Source of the DNA: Verrucomicrobiota bacterium
GTDB taxonomy: Bacteria > Verrucomicrobiota > Kiritimatiellia > Kiritimatiellales > Tichowtungiaceae
Direction: 5' to 3'
DNA length: 44,628 nt
Assembly (NCBI GenBank): GCA_030153935.1
Contig: JASKKX010000004.1
Coordinates: forward strand, 1 to 44,628
Both the position numbers and the translations under genes were made by a program. The notes below the pieces were generated by a model. The model saw only the letters and a program-made list of their open reading frames with translations, had not been told where the DNA came from and searched no databases. Below are positions 1 to 9,699 of this stretch, piece by piece (position 1 is the first letter of the stretch; the number at the start of each line of letters is the position of its first letter).

Positions 1-783
1 GTTCTGCTCGAATTCCGCCCAGGAAACATCGCGCAGGGCAATGACAGGATGAGGCAGAATCCCGGCGAATTGGACGGCGGCCTGTTCGCAGTATTCTCTC
101 CGTTCGTTGTAGGGAGAGTCGGCGAGACTGTGTTTGATATGCGGATTAATGACGAGGAATTCAATATCATCGGCCAGGTCGGTTGTATAAACATCCAATG
201 TCCGGAAATCTGAATGGATGAGTCCGTGTTCGCGGCCGAAGATACTGGAAAACTGATCCAGCAGACCGCAGTTGGTTCCGGCAAACCGGTGTTCCGCTTT
301 GCGGCAGAGACGCGCAATTTCTTTTTTATCGACGACGGCATCAAGTATTTTTAATACAGCGTAAGCCGCAGCGACTTCAAGTGCTGCGGAACTGGACAGT
401 CCGGCACCCATGGGAATGGATCCGAAAAAGGTGCAGTCAAGGCTTTCAATTTTCTGTCCGAGATGTTCCTGGACGAAATGAAACACACCCTTGATATAGT
501 TTGCCCACCCGCATCCGGGAACTTTATCTGTATCAGCGGTATTAAAGTCGGCGATCCGATCGACATCAACAGCGAGCAGGCGGATACCGATGCGGTTGGA
601 ACGCGAAATACAGAAACAATGTCCGCTGTCAATTGCTGCCGAGAGAACCGTTCCGTCGTTATAATCGGTATGGTTGCCCACGACTTCAATGCGCCCCGGT
701 GCCCAGGCGACACTCTCCGGTCGGTTTCCGAAATTCTTGAGATGGGCGGCAACGGCTTTTTCAATAACAGCCTCTTTATTCAT
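1..783 (-). CDS. galK: Galactokinase, C-terminus cut by window edge
   Basis: GHMP-family sugar kinase that phosphorylates galactose at C1 with ATP in the Leloir pathway, in the cytoplasm. The 261 visible codons run open to base 1, so the C-terminal part is missing. The start at 783 gives MNKEAVIEKAVAAHLKNFG and has a clear AGGAAGGG ribosome site just upstream. Near residues 32-40 is GRIEVVGNHTDYNDG, the galactokinase signature, with Asn where the classic form has Glu (GEHTDY). Near residue 125 is the GHMP ATP-binding loop PMGAGLSSSAALE. The GNHTD variant is known from a subset of bacterial galactokinases, so another sugar substrate cannot be excluded. It is divergent from the EIIA/ATP synthase operon. 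The family call is firm; the exact sugar is less so. Confidence 0.9.
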   Translation of the reverse strand, partial: MNKEAVIEKAVAAHLKNFGNRPESVAWAPGRIEVVGNHTDYNDGTVLSAAIDSGHCFCISRSNRIGIRLLAVDVDRIADFNTADTDKVPGCGWANYIKGVFHFVQEHLGQKIESLDCTFFGSIPMGAGLSSSAALEVAAAYAVLKILDAVVDKKEIARLCRKAEHRFAGTNCGLLDQFSSIFGREHGLIHSDFRTLDVYTTDLADDIEFLVINPHIKHSLADSPYNERREYCEQAAVQFAGILPHPVIALRDVSWAEFEQN

Positions 784-1205
784 GAGAAAACCCTTCCTGT
801 TTCAATCGTCAATACCATGTTCTGTGAAATCAAACTCCCACTCGGTTATTTGTATACAACCGGACCGCTTCGATTAGCTGCACAGCAGAGATAGTGTTTT
901 TTAATCTGTAATCAAGTTTGAGAAAAATTCCTGCAAGTTGAAAGAAAAGTTTCTGCCGAAATATAACTCAATGGGTTGATTTTTACGGAAGGCGCTGTCC
1001 ATTGAATTTCCGGCGGCAAGGTCTGTGCGGCGGCGGACGGCCTTCATATCACTGAAATAATTATTCCTGAAAAATAAAAACCGGTCTTGACGTGCAGTAA
1101 CAGTTTTTATAAACCCAATCTGGTTTTTTATATTTTGCAAAGGAAAATGCTTATTAATGACTCATGTTTTCCCGGTGCAAACGATTTGTTTTAATCAGGA
1201 TTCTT
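784..1205. promoter_or_regulatory. Divergent intergenic region, galK / EIIA-atp operon
   Basis: This 422-bp stretch holds no convincing gene; a 79-codon minus-strand reading frame inside it has no family resemblance. It must contain the promoters for galK (leftward) and the EIIA-atp operon (rightward). A weak rightward candidate is TTGACG at 1087-1092 with TATAAA at 1108-1113; the 15-bp spacer is shorter than ideal. An AT-rich TATATT follows near 1129. No clear operator was seen. Confidence 0.35.
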
Positions 1206-1676
1206 ATGACAAATGAAGCTTTAAAGAGCGGTCTCGATCCGGCCTGTATCAAGCTGGAGCTGACCGCGACGACCCGCGATGCGGCTATTACCGAGCTGAT
1301 CGGGCTCATTCATGCGAAGCACAGGCTGCGCAATGTCGAGGAAGCGATTCGCGTGGTGATGGAACGCGAGCAGAAGATGAGCACCAGTCTGGAAAACGGT
1401 ATCGCGGTGCCGCATGGGAAGGTCGCTTCGGTTGACAGACTTCTCGTGGCGGTCGGACTGAAGCAGGAAGGCATCGATTTCAAGAGCTCGGATGGCCAGC
1501 CTTCAAGAATCATCATTCTGATTCTTTCTTCGGCGGCGCAAAGCGGACCGCATGTACGCTGCCTGGCAGAAATCGGCCGGTTGTTGCAGTCGGAGGAAAA
1601 CCGCGCAAGGATTTTGGCCGCCAAGGATGCGGATACGGTCTATCGAATTCTGACCGATCCGGGAGGCGGATTATGA
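1206..1676 (+). CDS. PTS EIIA domain protein (PtsN/fructose type)
   Basis: A 156-residue single-domain EIIA of the fructose/mannitol/Ntr type (PTS_EIIA_2). It carries GIAVPHGK, in which His70 is the expected phospho-acceptor. The start at 1206 (MTNEALKSG) is preferred because AGGA sits about 6 bases upstream; an in-frame ATG at 1164 is possible but poorly supported. The gene stops inside the first codons of atpB (ATGA overlap), so it is the first cistron of the ATP synthase operon, where atpI/atpZ would often be found. No EIIB or EIIC domain is nearby, which fits a regulatory EIIA (EIIA-Ntr-like) rather than a sugar transporter. The family call is strong; its role is inferred from position. 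Confidence 0.85.
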   Translation: MTNEALKSGLDPACIKLELTATTRDAAITELIGLIHAKHRLRNVEEAIRVVMEREQKMSTSLENGIAVPHGKVASVDRLLVAVGLKQEGIDFKSSDGQPSRIIILILSSAAQSGPHVRCLAEIGRLLQSEENRARILAAKDADTVYRILTDPGGGL

Positions 1677-2704
1677 TGCGGACGATTTTCCAGCAATTCT
1701 TCCGTCATTGTCGGCCGACAAAGAAAAAGGCGCGTCTTCTTCTCTGTGCGGTTCTGCTCGGTTCTTTCGGCATGCTGATCGCGACCAGCGGTGACGCCGC
1801 GGAAGATGTACAGTCTCCGGTCGCAGAACAACAGGCAGCCGTTGCCGGGAATCCGACCACCGGTCGGTCGACGGAGAAGTTAACGATCAATGCGCCCCGG
1901 ATTTTTATGATCGCCGGTCTGCCGGTCACCAATTCCATGATTACCGGATGGCTGTCCGCCGCTTTTCTGGTTTTGGCCTCTGTACGGTTCAGACAGCAGC
2001 TGCGCGCCGGGCGAAATACAAAATTCACCGTTGCGGTGGAATCGCTGGTGATTGCCATGGATGATTTACTGGTCGATATCATGGGAAAGAAACTGGCTCG
2101 GCAGACTTTTTGGCTGCTCGGGTCTTTTTTTATTTTCATTTTCTTTTCCAATCTACTGGGACTTTTCCCGGGGGTGGGCAGCATCGGCTGGGGGCATCCT
2201 GCGGGCGCCATGTTTCAAGTGACGCAGCCTCTGTTCCGCAACGTGAATGCCGATTTGAACACCACCATGGCGCTGGCCGCGCTTTTTTTCCTTTTTTGGT
2301 TCATCTGGGCCTGGAAAGAAAGGGGGCCCCTCGGCATCCTGAAATACATTTTCGGCGCCGAGGGTGACATGCAGGGCGCGATGCGGATTGCGATGGTCGT
2401 CGTGTTCTTCGCGGCGGGTTTCCTTGAACTGCTGTCCATTTTTATCCGGCCGTTCGCATTGGCCGTTCGACTGTACGGAAACATGTTCGCAGGGGAAGTG
2501 ATGCTGGGCACCATGTTGCACAAGATTCCGGCGCTGGCCTGGCTTCTGCCGGTTCCGTTTTATTTGATGGAAGTGCTGGTCGCCTTGATTCAGGCGCTGG
2601 TTTTCGCATTGCTTTCCGCTGTTTTTATTATGCTGATTTGCGGCCGTGAGGAAACGGAAGAGTACGCGGGACATGAGATGGTCCCGAATCGACAGGAACA
2701 TTAA
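1673..2704 (+). CDS. atpB: F1Fo ATP synthase subunit a
   Basis: Membrane stator subunit of the Fo motor that forms the two proton half-channels. It has 343 residues, longer than E. coli AtpB (271) because of an N-terminal extension of about 75 residues. That extension includes a hydrophobic segment near residues 22-42 ending in DAAE, which looks like a cleavable signal peptide, then a polar stretch. The hallmark RPFALAVRLYGNMFAGE lies near residues 260-276 and contains the essential Arg that faces the c-ring. The hydrophobic segments that follow match the family fold. The start overlaps the EIIA stop by 4 bp; an ATG one codon later is equally possible. Confidence 0.97.
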   Translation: MMRTIFQQFFRHCRPTKKKARLLLCAVLLGSFGMLIATSGDAAEDVQSPVAEQQAAVAGNPTTGRSTEKLTINAPRIFMIAGLPVTNSMITGWLSAAFLVLASVRFRQQLRAGRNTKFTVAVESLVIAMDDLLVDIMGKKLARQTFWLLGSFFIFIFFSNLLGLFPGVGSIGWGHPAGAMFQVTQPLFRNVNADLNTTMALAALFFLFWFIWAWKERGPLGILKYIFGAEGDMQGAMRIAMVVVFFAAGFLELLSIFIRPFALAVRLYGNMFAGEVMLGTMLHKIPALAWLLPVPFYLMEVLVALIQALVFALLSAVFIMLICGREETEEYAGHEMVPNRQEH

Positions 2705-2722
2705 CAGGGAAGGGAGATAACA

Positions 2723-2908
2723 ATGGATCCATCAATTCATATAGGTATTGCCGCCGCCGGCGGAGCGCTCGGTATCGGGCTGATCGGTCTGGGATCTGTG
2801 CTGGCGGTAGGCCGGAATCCTGGTGCGCAGAGCAAAATCATGGTTCAGGCAATTTTGGCGATCGCTTTTGCTGAAGCCTGCGTATTTTATGCCATTTTCC
2901 TGAAATAG
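2723..2908 (+). CDS. atpE: F1Fo ATP synthase subunit c, very short
   Basis: Rotor-ring proteolipid, 61 residues forming one helical hairpin. Helix 1 has the small-residue pattern AAGGALGIGLIGLGS, the polar loop is RNPGAQ (31-36), and helix 2 carries the ion-binding carboxylate Glu51 in AFAEACVFYA. Glu51 is 20 residues after the loop Arg, the same distance as R41-D61 in E. coli. The protein is therefore intact but trimmed by about 10 residues at each end relative to E. coli (79). No longer start is possible, because an in-frame TAA lies at 2702-2704. GGGAGA gives a good ribosome site. There is no helix-1 Gln and no Ser/Thr after the Glu, so the sodium-binding pattern is absent and proton coupling is likely. 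Confidence 0.95.
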   Translation: MDPSIHIGIAAAGGALGIGLIGLGSVLAVGRNPGAQSKIMVQAILAIAFAEACVFYAIFLK

Positions 2909-2930
2909 GATTGCGGCGGGACGGAGTATT

Positions 2931-3512
2931 ATGAGTATAGCACTCATGCAGGCCGCAAACGGATGGGTCGCCGGCATCGCCGGAGCGCCGGTCCTGGCAT
3001 TTGTGAATCCATTGGAACGATTCGGTGTCAACTGGTATGACTTCACATCACAGGTCGTTGCATTTCTCATCATTGCCTGGATTTTGAACCGGTTTGTTTT
3101 TCGAACGGTCATGAAAAACATGGAGGAGCGCCAGAAAGCCATCGATGAGGTTGCGGCGAACCGCGAACGGATTGCCCGTGAACTTCAGGCGATTGAAGAG
3201 ACGCGGAACGACGTGCTCCGTAAAGCGCATGAAGAAGCAGACCAGATTGTCGCCGACACCAAAGCCCTTGTCGCGGAGCTGTTGAATCAGGAGAAAAAGC
3301 GCTGTGAACGGCTGGGATCCGAACTGCTCGTCAAGGCGCGCGAAGATGCGGAGCTTGACCGCGCCCGTCTGCGAACCGAACTCAAATCTGAAATCGCAAC
3401 GATGATTGTGAATCTGACAGCGAAGCTGACTCAAATGAATCTGGGTGCGGCAGACCGGGAACGGATGCTGCAGTCGGCAATTCAAGAGATTTCCGTGATG
3501 TCACAGGATTGA
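2931..3512 (+). CDS. atpF: F1Fo ATP synthase subunit b
   Basis: Peripheral stalk subunit of 193 residues. One transmembrane helix (about residues 36-57, WYDFTSQVVAFLIIAWILNR) is preceded by about 35 residues, a longer leader than E. coli b (156 residues in total). It is followed by a long charged coiled-coil (about 60-165) rich in E, K, R and A, which forms the stalk dimer. A GGAG ribosome site precedes ATG 2931; a second Met at residue 6 is a weaker alternative. It lies 22 bp after atpE and its stop adjoins the next cistron, consistent with one transcript. No second b-type gene is present, so the stalk is presumably a homodimer. Confidence 0.93.
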   Translation: MSIALMQAANGWVAGIAGAPVLAFVNPLERFGVNWYDFTSQVVAFLIIAWILNRFVFRTVMKNMEERQKAIDEVAANRERIARELQAIEETRNDVLRKAHEEADQIVADTKALVAELLNQEKKRCERLGSELLVKAREDAELDRARLRTELKSEIATMIVNLTAKLTQMNLGAADRERMLQSAIQEISVMSQD

Positions 3513-3517
3513 CCGTT

Positions 3518-3919
3518 ATGAAACTTACCCGTCAGCATCGTCGCAAAGCCCGGCTTCTGTGGCAGACCGTTTTAGTCAATGGGGTCCCCGACGGAGACCG
3601 TATCCGGGAGGCCGTTCGGGTTGTTCAGCGGCACGGCGGCCGTGATACCGAGGCCGTATTGAAATGTTTTGTGCAGCGGCTGGAGGTTTATATCCGTTCG
3701 AATCAGGTCCGGGTGATCAGCGCAGACGATTTGTCGCCGCGGCAGCAGGAAGAGCTCGTCGCGCCGTTCCGTGGAACGGAAGCCGCCACGATCGGGATTT
3801 TGTTTGTTTCCGACCCTTCCGTCATCGGTGGATTGCGGGTGGAACAGGGATATCAGGTCACGGATTTGACGGTGACGCGCCAACTGGAACTATTGCAGGA
3901 CAGACTGCTGAGCAATTGA
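3518..3919 (+). CDS. atpH: F1Fo ATP synthase subunit delta, shortened
   Basis: Delta/OSCP subunit that clamps the b stalk to the top of the alpha3beta3 head. It has 133 residues against about 177 usually. The C-terminal part is typical: ISADDLSPRQQEEL, then DPSVIGGLRVEQGYQVTDLT and a closing leucine-rich helix. The loss falls in the N-terminal helical bundle that binds the alpha subunits, which seems reduced by about 45 residues. The ATG at 3518 is preferred; a TTG at 3509 overlaps the atpF stop and would add three residues. The identification rests on the C-terminal pattern and on its place between atpF and atpA. Confidence 0.87.
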   Translation: MKLTRQHRRKARLLWQTVLVNGVPDGDRIREAVRVVQRHGGRDTEAVLKCFVQRLEVYIRSNQVRVISADDLSPRQQEELVAPFRGTEAATIGILFVSDPSVIGGLRVEQGYQVTDLTVTRQLELLQDRLLSN

Positions 3920-3951
3920 AATTTTGTATGGAAAGGATCGGTTAACACAGC

Positions 3952-5484
3952 ATGCAATCTATCGTAGAAGATATCGAACAGGTGATTGAGGAGTTTCATC
4001 CGGAAGCTCATCATGAAGAAACCGGCAGGATCATGGAAATCGGAGACGGTGTGGCTCATATCGAAGGATTGCGCAACGTCCAGCTGAACGAAATGATTGA
4101 TTTCGGGCACGGCATCACAGGCATCGCCCTGAATCTGGAAGAGGACAGCGTGAGTGCGGTGGTGCTCAGCAGCGCGGAAACCGTGCGGGAAGGTCAGATC
4201 GTGCGCTCCACCGGCCGGTTGCTCGAAATTCCGTGCGGTCGGGCCCTCCTCGGCCGCGTAGTCGACCCCCTCGGCCGCCCGCTGGACGGCAAAGGTCCGA
4301 TTGCAACCCAAGAAGTAAACCCGATTGAGCGTCCGGCGCCGGGAATCATCGCCCGGGCATCGGTTTCCTCTCCGCTGCAGACCGGGATTCTGGCCATCGA
4401 TGCGGTGATTCCCATCGGTCGGGGCCAGCGCGAATTGATCATCGGCGACCGTTCGACCGGCAAGACGGCGATTGCGATCGACACCATTATCAACCAGGCG
4501 CGTCTGAACCAGGATGCCGAAGCCGCTGACGATACGACGGAGACGCATCCGGTGTATTCCGTGTATGTCGCGATTGGTCAGCGGCAGTCCAGTGTGGCTC
4601 AGGTGGTGCATGCCCTGGAGGAATGCGGGGCATTGAAGTATACGGTCGTAATCGCCGCCACGGCGGCCGATTCTGCGGCGATGCAGTACCTGGCGCCCTT
4701 CAGCGGTGCCGCGGTTGGCGAATGGTTTATGGACCGGGGCATGGATGCGCTGGCGGTATATGACGATCTCTCCAAACACGCCGTGGCCTATCGCCAGATG
4801 TCGCTGGTGCTGCGCCGGCCTTCCGGACGGGAAGCCTATCCGGGGGACATTTTTTATCTGCACAGCCGCCTGCTGGAGCGTTCCGCCTGCATGTCGGCCG
4901 CCGCCGGCGGAGGCACCCTGACGGCTCTGCCGATCATTGAGACGCAGACCGGCGATGTGTCCGCGTATATTCCCACCAATGTTATTTCCATCACCGACGG
5001 TCAGATTTATCTGGAAAGCGATTTGTTCCATGAGGGAATCCGTCCGGCGATGTCGGTGGGGATTTCCGTATCGCGGGTCGGGTCGGCCGCGCAGATCAAG
5101 GCCATGAAGGAAGTGGCGGGAAAAGTGAAGCTGGAGCTGGCGCAGTATTATGAACTGAAGGCGTTCGCCCAGTTCGGTTCGGATCTGGATGCGAAAACCG
5201 TGGCTCAGATCGAACATGGCCGGCGGATCACCGAGCTGTTTAAGCAGGGCCAGTACAGTCCCTTCCCGGTGGAGGATCAGGTGGTTCAGCTGTGGGCGGC
5301 CCAGCAGGGCTTCTTCGATCAGGTCCCCGTGGAGAAGACCCACGAAATCCGCATGAAATTTCTCGAATTCGTTCATGTGCAGGCAAAGGACCTGCTGGAA
5401 GAAATCGGCCGGCAGAAGAAGCTGACCCCGGACATCAAGAAGTCTCTCGAAGAAACCGTGGCAAACTATCAGAGTTTGACCTGA
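3952..5484 (+). CDS. atpA: F1Fo ATP synthase subunit alpha
   Basis: Regulatory (non-catalytic) nucleotide-binding subunit of the F1 head, 510 residues, the usual length. The P-loop is GDRSTGKTA (Lys171), where most bacteria have [27 protein letters not shown] and [16 protein letters not shown] are alpha-subunit signatures, and the Arg finger region [14 protein letters not shown] lies near residue 375. An AAAGGA lies about 17 bases before ATG 3952, so initiation may depend partly on translational coupling. It sits between atpH and atpG in the standard bacterial order. Confidence 0.98.
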   Translation: MQSIVEDIEQVIEEFHPEAHHEETGRIMEIGDGVAHIEGLRNVQLNEMIDFGHGITGIALNLEEDSVSAVVLSSAETVREGQIVRSTGRLLEIPCGRALLGRVVDPLGRPLDGKGPIATQEVNPIERPAPGIIARASVSSPLQTGILAIDAVIPIGRGQRELIIGDRSTGKTAIAIDTIINQARLNQDAEAADDTTETHPVYSVYVAIGQRQSSVAQVVHALEECGALKYTVVIAATAADSAAMQYLAPFSGAAVGEWFMDRGMDALAVYDDLSKHAVAYRQMSLVLRRPSGREAYPGDIFYLHSRLLERSACMSAAAGGGTLTALPIIETQTGDVSAYIPTNVISITDGQIYLESDLFHEGIRPAMSVGISVSRVGSAAQIKAMKEVAGKVKLELAQYYELKAFAQFGSDLDAKTVAQIEHGRRITELFKQGQYSPFPVEDQVVQLWAAQQGFFDQVPVEKTHEIRMKFLEFVHVQAKDLLEEIGRQKKLTPDIKKSLEETVANYQSLT

Positions 5485-5497
5485 TTGACAGGCAGTT

Positions 5498-6397
5498 ATG
5501 GCAAATTTACACGACATCCGGCAGCGCATCAAAGCGACCCGTTCCATGGGCAAGATCACCAAAGCCATGCAGATGGTGGCGATCTCGAAGATGAAACACG
5601 CTCAGCAGGCCGCATTGGATGGCATTCCCTATGCCGATATGCTCAATGATATATTAACCCAGGTCACCCGGCATGTCGGAGCCTATCGGCATGGATTGAT
5701 GGAAGAGAGAAACGGCCCCCGGAAACTGAACATCCTGGTCGGTACGGACCGCGGATTGTGCGGGTCTTTGAATACCAACATTTTCCGTGAGGTCGCCGGC
5801 GACGATCCCCGCGAAACGCTGTATGTGACGCTTGGTTCCAAGGCGGCGCAGTTCGTGCGCAAGACCGGCCGGCAGCTGATTGTGGATTTCGACTACGGGG
5901 ATCCGCCGAAGCTTTCCCAGGCACGGCTGGTCTGTCGGTTCGTGACCCAGCTGTTTCTTGATGATGAAATCGATTCCGCCAACATTATTTTCAGCAACTT
6001 TGTTTCGACGTTTAAACAGATGCCCCTGACGTGGCGGTTCCTGCCGGCAGGACAGTCGCAGGAATATTTCGATCTGATGCCGGATCCGGTGAAACGAACC
6101 CGAATCGCCGATGGCGAGAACAGTGTCCAGGGCATTGCGGAATTCGATTTCGAACCGGATGTTCATACCGTTTACGAATCGCTCCTGCTGCACACTCTGG
6201 ACCATCAACTGCTGCAGATCATGCGGGAAGTGCGGGCCAGCGAGCACAGCGCGCGCATGGTTTCGATGAAGCAGGCGTCGGACAATGCCAAGGAAATGGA
6301 TGAAAAACTGCAGCTGATTCACAATAATCTGCGGCAGGCGTCGATTACCGCGGAGCTTTTGGAACTCGGCAGCGCGGCCGGAGCGGAAGGATCATGA
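5498..6397 (+). CDS. atpG: F1Fo ATP synthase subunit gamma
   Basis: Central rotor shaft of F1, 299 residues, close to the family norm. The N-terminal helix ANLHDIRQRIKATRSMGKIT followed by KAMQMVAISKM is the classic gamma start. The Rossmann-like middle contains ILVGTDRGLCGSLNTNIF, and the C-terminal helix contains EHSARMVSMKQASDNAKE, both diagnostic. The start lies 13 bp after the atpA stop. No cyanobacterial or chloroplast regulatory insertion is seen. Confidence 0.97.
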   Translation: MANLHDIRQRIKATRSMGKITKAMQMVAISKMKHAQQAALDGIPYADMLNDILTQVTRHVGAYRHGLMEERNGPRKLNILVGTDRGLCGSLNTNIFREVAGDDPRETLYVTLGSKAAQFVRKTGRQLIVDFDYGDPPKLSQARLVCRFVTQLFLDDEIDSANIIFSNFVSTFKQMPLTWRFLPAGQSQEYFDLMPDPVKRTRIADGENSVQGIAEFDFEPDVHTVYESLLLHTLDHQLLQIMREVRASEHSARMVSMKQASDNAKEMDEKLQLIHNNLRQASITAELLELGSAAGAEGS

Positions 6398-7873
<1,476 letters not shown>

Positions 7874-7875
7874 TC

Positions 7876-8139
7876 ATGGCGGCGCAGTTGAAAGTGAAAA
7901 TCATCACGCCGAAAGAAGTGGCCTGGGATGAAATGGCGCTGGCCGTTACTTTTACGGCGGAACTGGGTGAAATGCAGGTCTATCCGGGTCATATGCCGAT
8001 CCTTTCAAAAATCGTTCCGGGTTTTGTCCGCATCGAAAAGCCGACTGCTTCCCCGGTCAGCTTTAAAGTGGACGAAGGATTTGTCCGGGTGACCCAGAAT
8101 GAAGTCTGTCTGCTGGTCGATTCCGTCCTGCCGGCATAG
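7876..8139 (+). CDS. atpC: F1Fo ATP synthase subunit epsilon, beta-domain only
   Basis: An 87-residue epsilon subunit that matches only the N-terminal beta-sandwich (VKIITPKEVAWDEM, LGEMQVYPGHMPIL, FKVDEGFVRVTQNEV). The C-terminal two-helix domain, which in E. coli (about 139 residues) inhibits ATP hydrolysis, is absent. Similar short epsilons are known in green sulfur bacteria. The gene starts 2 bp after the atpD stop and ends the operon. A stop codon and about 130 bp of non-coding DNA follow, with no remnant of a helical domain, so this is not a recent truncation. Confidence 0.93.
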   Translation: MAAQLKVKIITPKEVAWDEMALAVTFTAELGEMQVYPGHMPILSKIVPGFVRIEKPTASPVSFKVDEGFVRVTQNEVCLLVDSVLPA

Positions 8140-8269
8140 GATCCCGCGGCATGTTTCCGCGACGGTGACGTCTTCGTCTTCTTTCTTTTTGCAGAGCGGT
8201 AAAATTCCGCTTGTTTCCGGTACAGGAAAGAATATACAGCATTTCTGAATTCTGTGCAGGAGACTCTGT

Positions 8270-8494
8270 ATGGCGAAACAAAAAGACGATCTGATTTCTC
8301 TCGAGGGAACCGTCATCGAGGTGCTTCCGGCAACCATGTACCGGGTGCAGCTGGAGAATGGACACAAAGTGCTCGCCCATGTGTCGGGCAAGATCCGCAA
8401 AAATTTCATCCGCATTTCCATCGGCGACAAAGTGACGGTTGAAATTTCTGCTTACGATCTGACCAAAGGCCGTATCAGTTACCGCCACGCCTGA
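8270..8494 (+). CDS. infA: Translation initiation factor IF-1
   Basis: A 74-residue S1-type OB-fold protein that binds the ribosomal A site during initiation. [39 protein letters not shown] and [18 protein letters not shown] follow E. coli IF-1 almost residue for residue. The N-terminal MAKQKDD is also typical. A CAGGAGA ribosome site lies about 8 bases upstream. It is separated from atpC by 130 bp that include two small hairpins (AGCGG/CCGCT near 8195-8211 is one), so it probably has its own promoter, though none is obvious. Confidence 0.97.
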   Translation: MAKQKDDLISLEGTVIEVLPATMYRVQLENGHKVLAHVSGKIRKNFIRISIGDKVTVEISAYDLTKGRISYRHA

Positions 8495-8583
8495 CCGGCA
8501 TGGCCGGGCTGTCTGTTTTCCATTTCAGCACCAGACTCACGATTTGACGTGCAATCAGCCGGTGCGGACGCTAAAACCGCCGC

Positions 8584-9699
8584 ATGAATTTTCAAACCGT
8601 TCCAACGCCCTGTTACATCGTTGATGAAGCCGGACTTCAGTGCAATCTCGATACACTGGCTCTGGTGAAAGAACGCACCGGATGCCGGATTTTACTGGCG
8701 CTCAAAGGATTCGCGATGTGGTCACTTTTCCCAATCATTAAAAAGGTTCTGGACGGCGTCTGCGCCAGCTCGCCGTGGGAGGCCCGGCTCGGTCGCGAAG
8801 AATTCGGCGGCGAGGTCCATGTTTTCGCCGCCGCTTATTCGGATGCCGATTTCGCGGAGCTTTTAACGCTCTGCGATGAGATTGATTTCAACTCGTTCGC
8901 GCAATTCAAAAAGTTCCGACCTTTGCAAAAAAACATTCGTTTCGGCCTGCGGATCAACCCGGAATGCTCAACGCAGGACCACGCGATCTACGATCCCTGC
9001 GCGCCGAAGTCGCGCCTCGGCATCACACGCGATCAGTTCGAGGGCGAAAGCCTCAGCGGAATCAGCGGGCTCCATTTTCACACGCTCTGCGAGCAGAATG
9101 CCGATGCGCTGGAAACCACACTAACAGCCGTTGAAGAAAAGTTCGGGGAATTTATTCCGCAGATGGAATGGGTCAACTTCGGCGGCGGGCATCATATTAC
9201 GCGCTCAGACTATGATATCGATCTGCTCTGCAGGCTCATCAATAATTTCAAGGCGAAGTACGGCGTGCAGGTGATTCTGGAGCCGGGTGAAGCCGTTGCG
9301 CTGAACATCGGCGTACTGGTAACGACGGTGCTCGATATTATCGAAAACGACGGGCCGATTGCCATTCTCGACTGCTCCTGCACTTGTCATATGCCCGATG
9401 TCATGGAAATGCCGTATCGGCCGAACATCATCGGCGGCGCACCGGCGGGAGAAAAAAAATACACATACCGTCTGGCGGGGTTGAGCTGTCTCGCGGGCGA
9501 TGTCATCGGCGACTATTCTTTCAGCCATTCACTCCAGCCGGGTGACCGTTTGGTTTTTGAAGACATGGCGCATTACACGATGGTAAAAACCACCCTGTTC
9601 AACGGGATCCGCCATCCGTCCATCGCGATTCAGCGCGGCGATGATGTCGACCTTGTTCGCGAATTTCATTACGAAGATTATAAGAACCGGCTTTCATGA
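8584..9699 (+). CDS. nspC: Carboxynorspermidine/carboxyspermidine decarboxylase
   Basis: PLP-dependent fold-III (alanine-racemase-like) decarboxylase, 371 residues. It removes the carboxyl group from carboxynorspermidine or carboxyspermidine, the last step of the alternative bacterial polyamine pathway. ILLALKGFAMWS carries the PLP Lys (Lys41). SGLHFHTLCEQNADAL, WVNFGGGHHI, VILEPGEAV and DCSCTCHMPDVMEMPYRP are NspC-type motifs. The pathway partner, carboxyspermidine dehydrogenase, is not in this window. The gene overlaps the next by ATGA, so the two are probably co-translated. The family call is strong; norspermidine versus spermidine cannot be told from sequence. Confidence 0.93.
   Translation: MNFQTVPTPCYIVDEAGLQCNLDTLALVKERTGCRILLALKGFAMWSLFPIIKKVLDGVCASSPWEARLGREEFGGEVHVFAAAYSDADFAELLTLCDEIDFNSFAQFKKFRPLQKNIRFGLRINPECSTQDHAIYDPCAPKSRLGITRDQFEGESLSGISGLHFHTLCEQNADALETTLTAVEEKFGEFIPQMEWVNFGGGHHITRSDYDIDLLCRLINNFKAKYGVQVILEPGEAVALNIGVLVTTVLDIIENDGPIAILDCSCTCHMPDVMEMPYRPNIIGGAPAGEKKYTYRLAGLSCLAGDVIGDYSFSHSLQPGDRLVFEDMAHYTMVKTTLFNGIRHPSIAIQRGDDVDLVREFHYEDYKNRLS

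Noticed and set aside
901-1140. Small minus-strand frame between galK and the EIIA gene
   Set aside because: No ribosome site and no family resemblance; this is AT-rich intergenic sequence.
2140-2165. TTTTCCAATCTACTGG in atpB as a repeat copy
   Set aside because: The right arm does not match, and the codons encode the usual FFSNLLGLFP segment of subunit a.
2723-2908. Sodium-type ATP synthase c-subunit
   Set aside because: The helix-1 Gln and the Ser/Thr after the essential Glu are absent, so proton coupling is more likely.
3853-5568. 571-codon minus-strand reading frame opposite atpA
   Set aside because: It is the antisense shadow of a well-conserved gene; the Arg/His-rich translation has no family resemblance.
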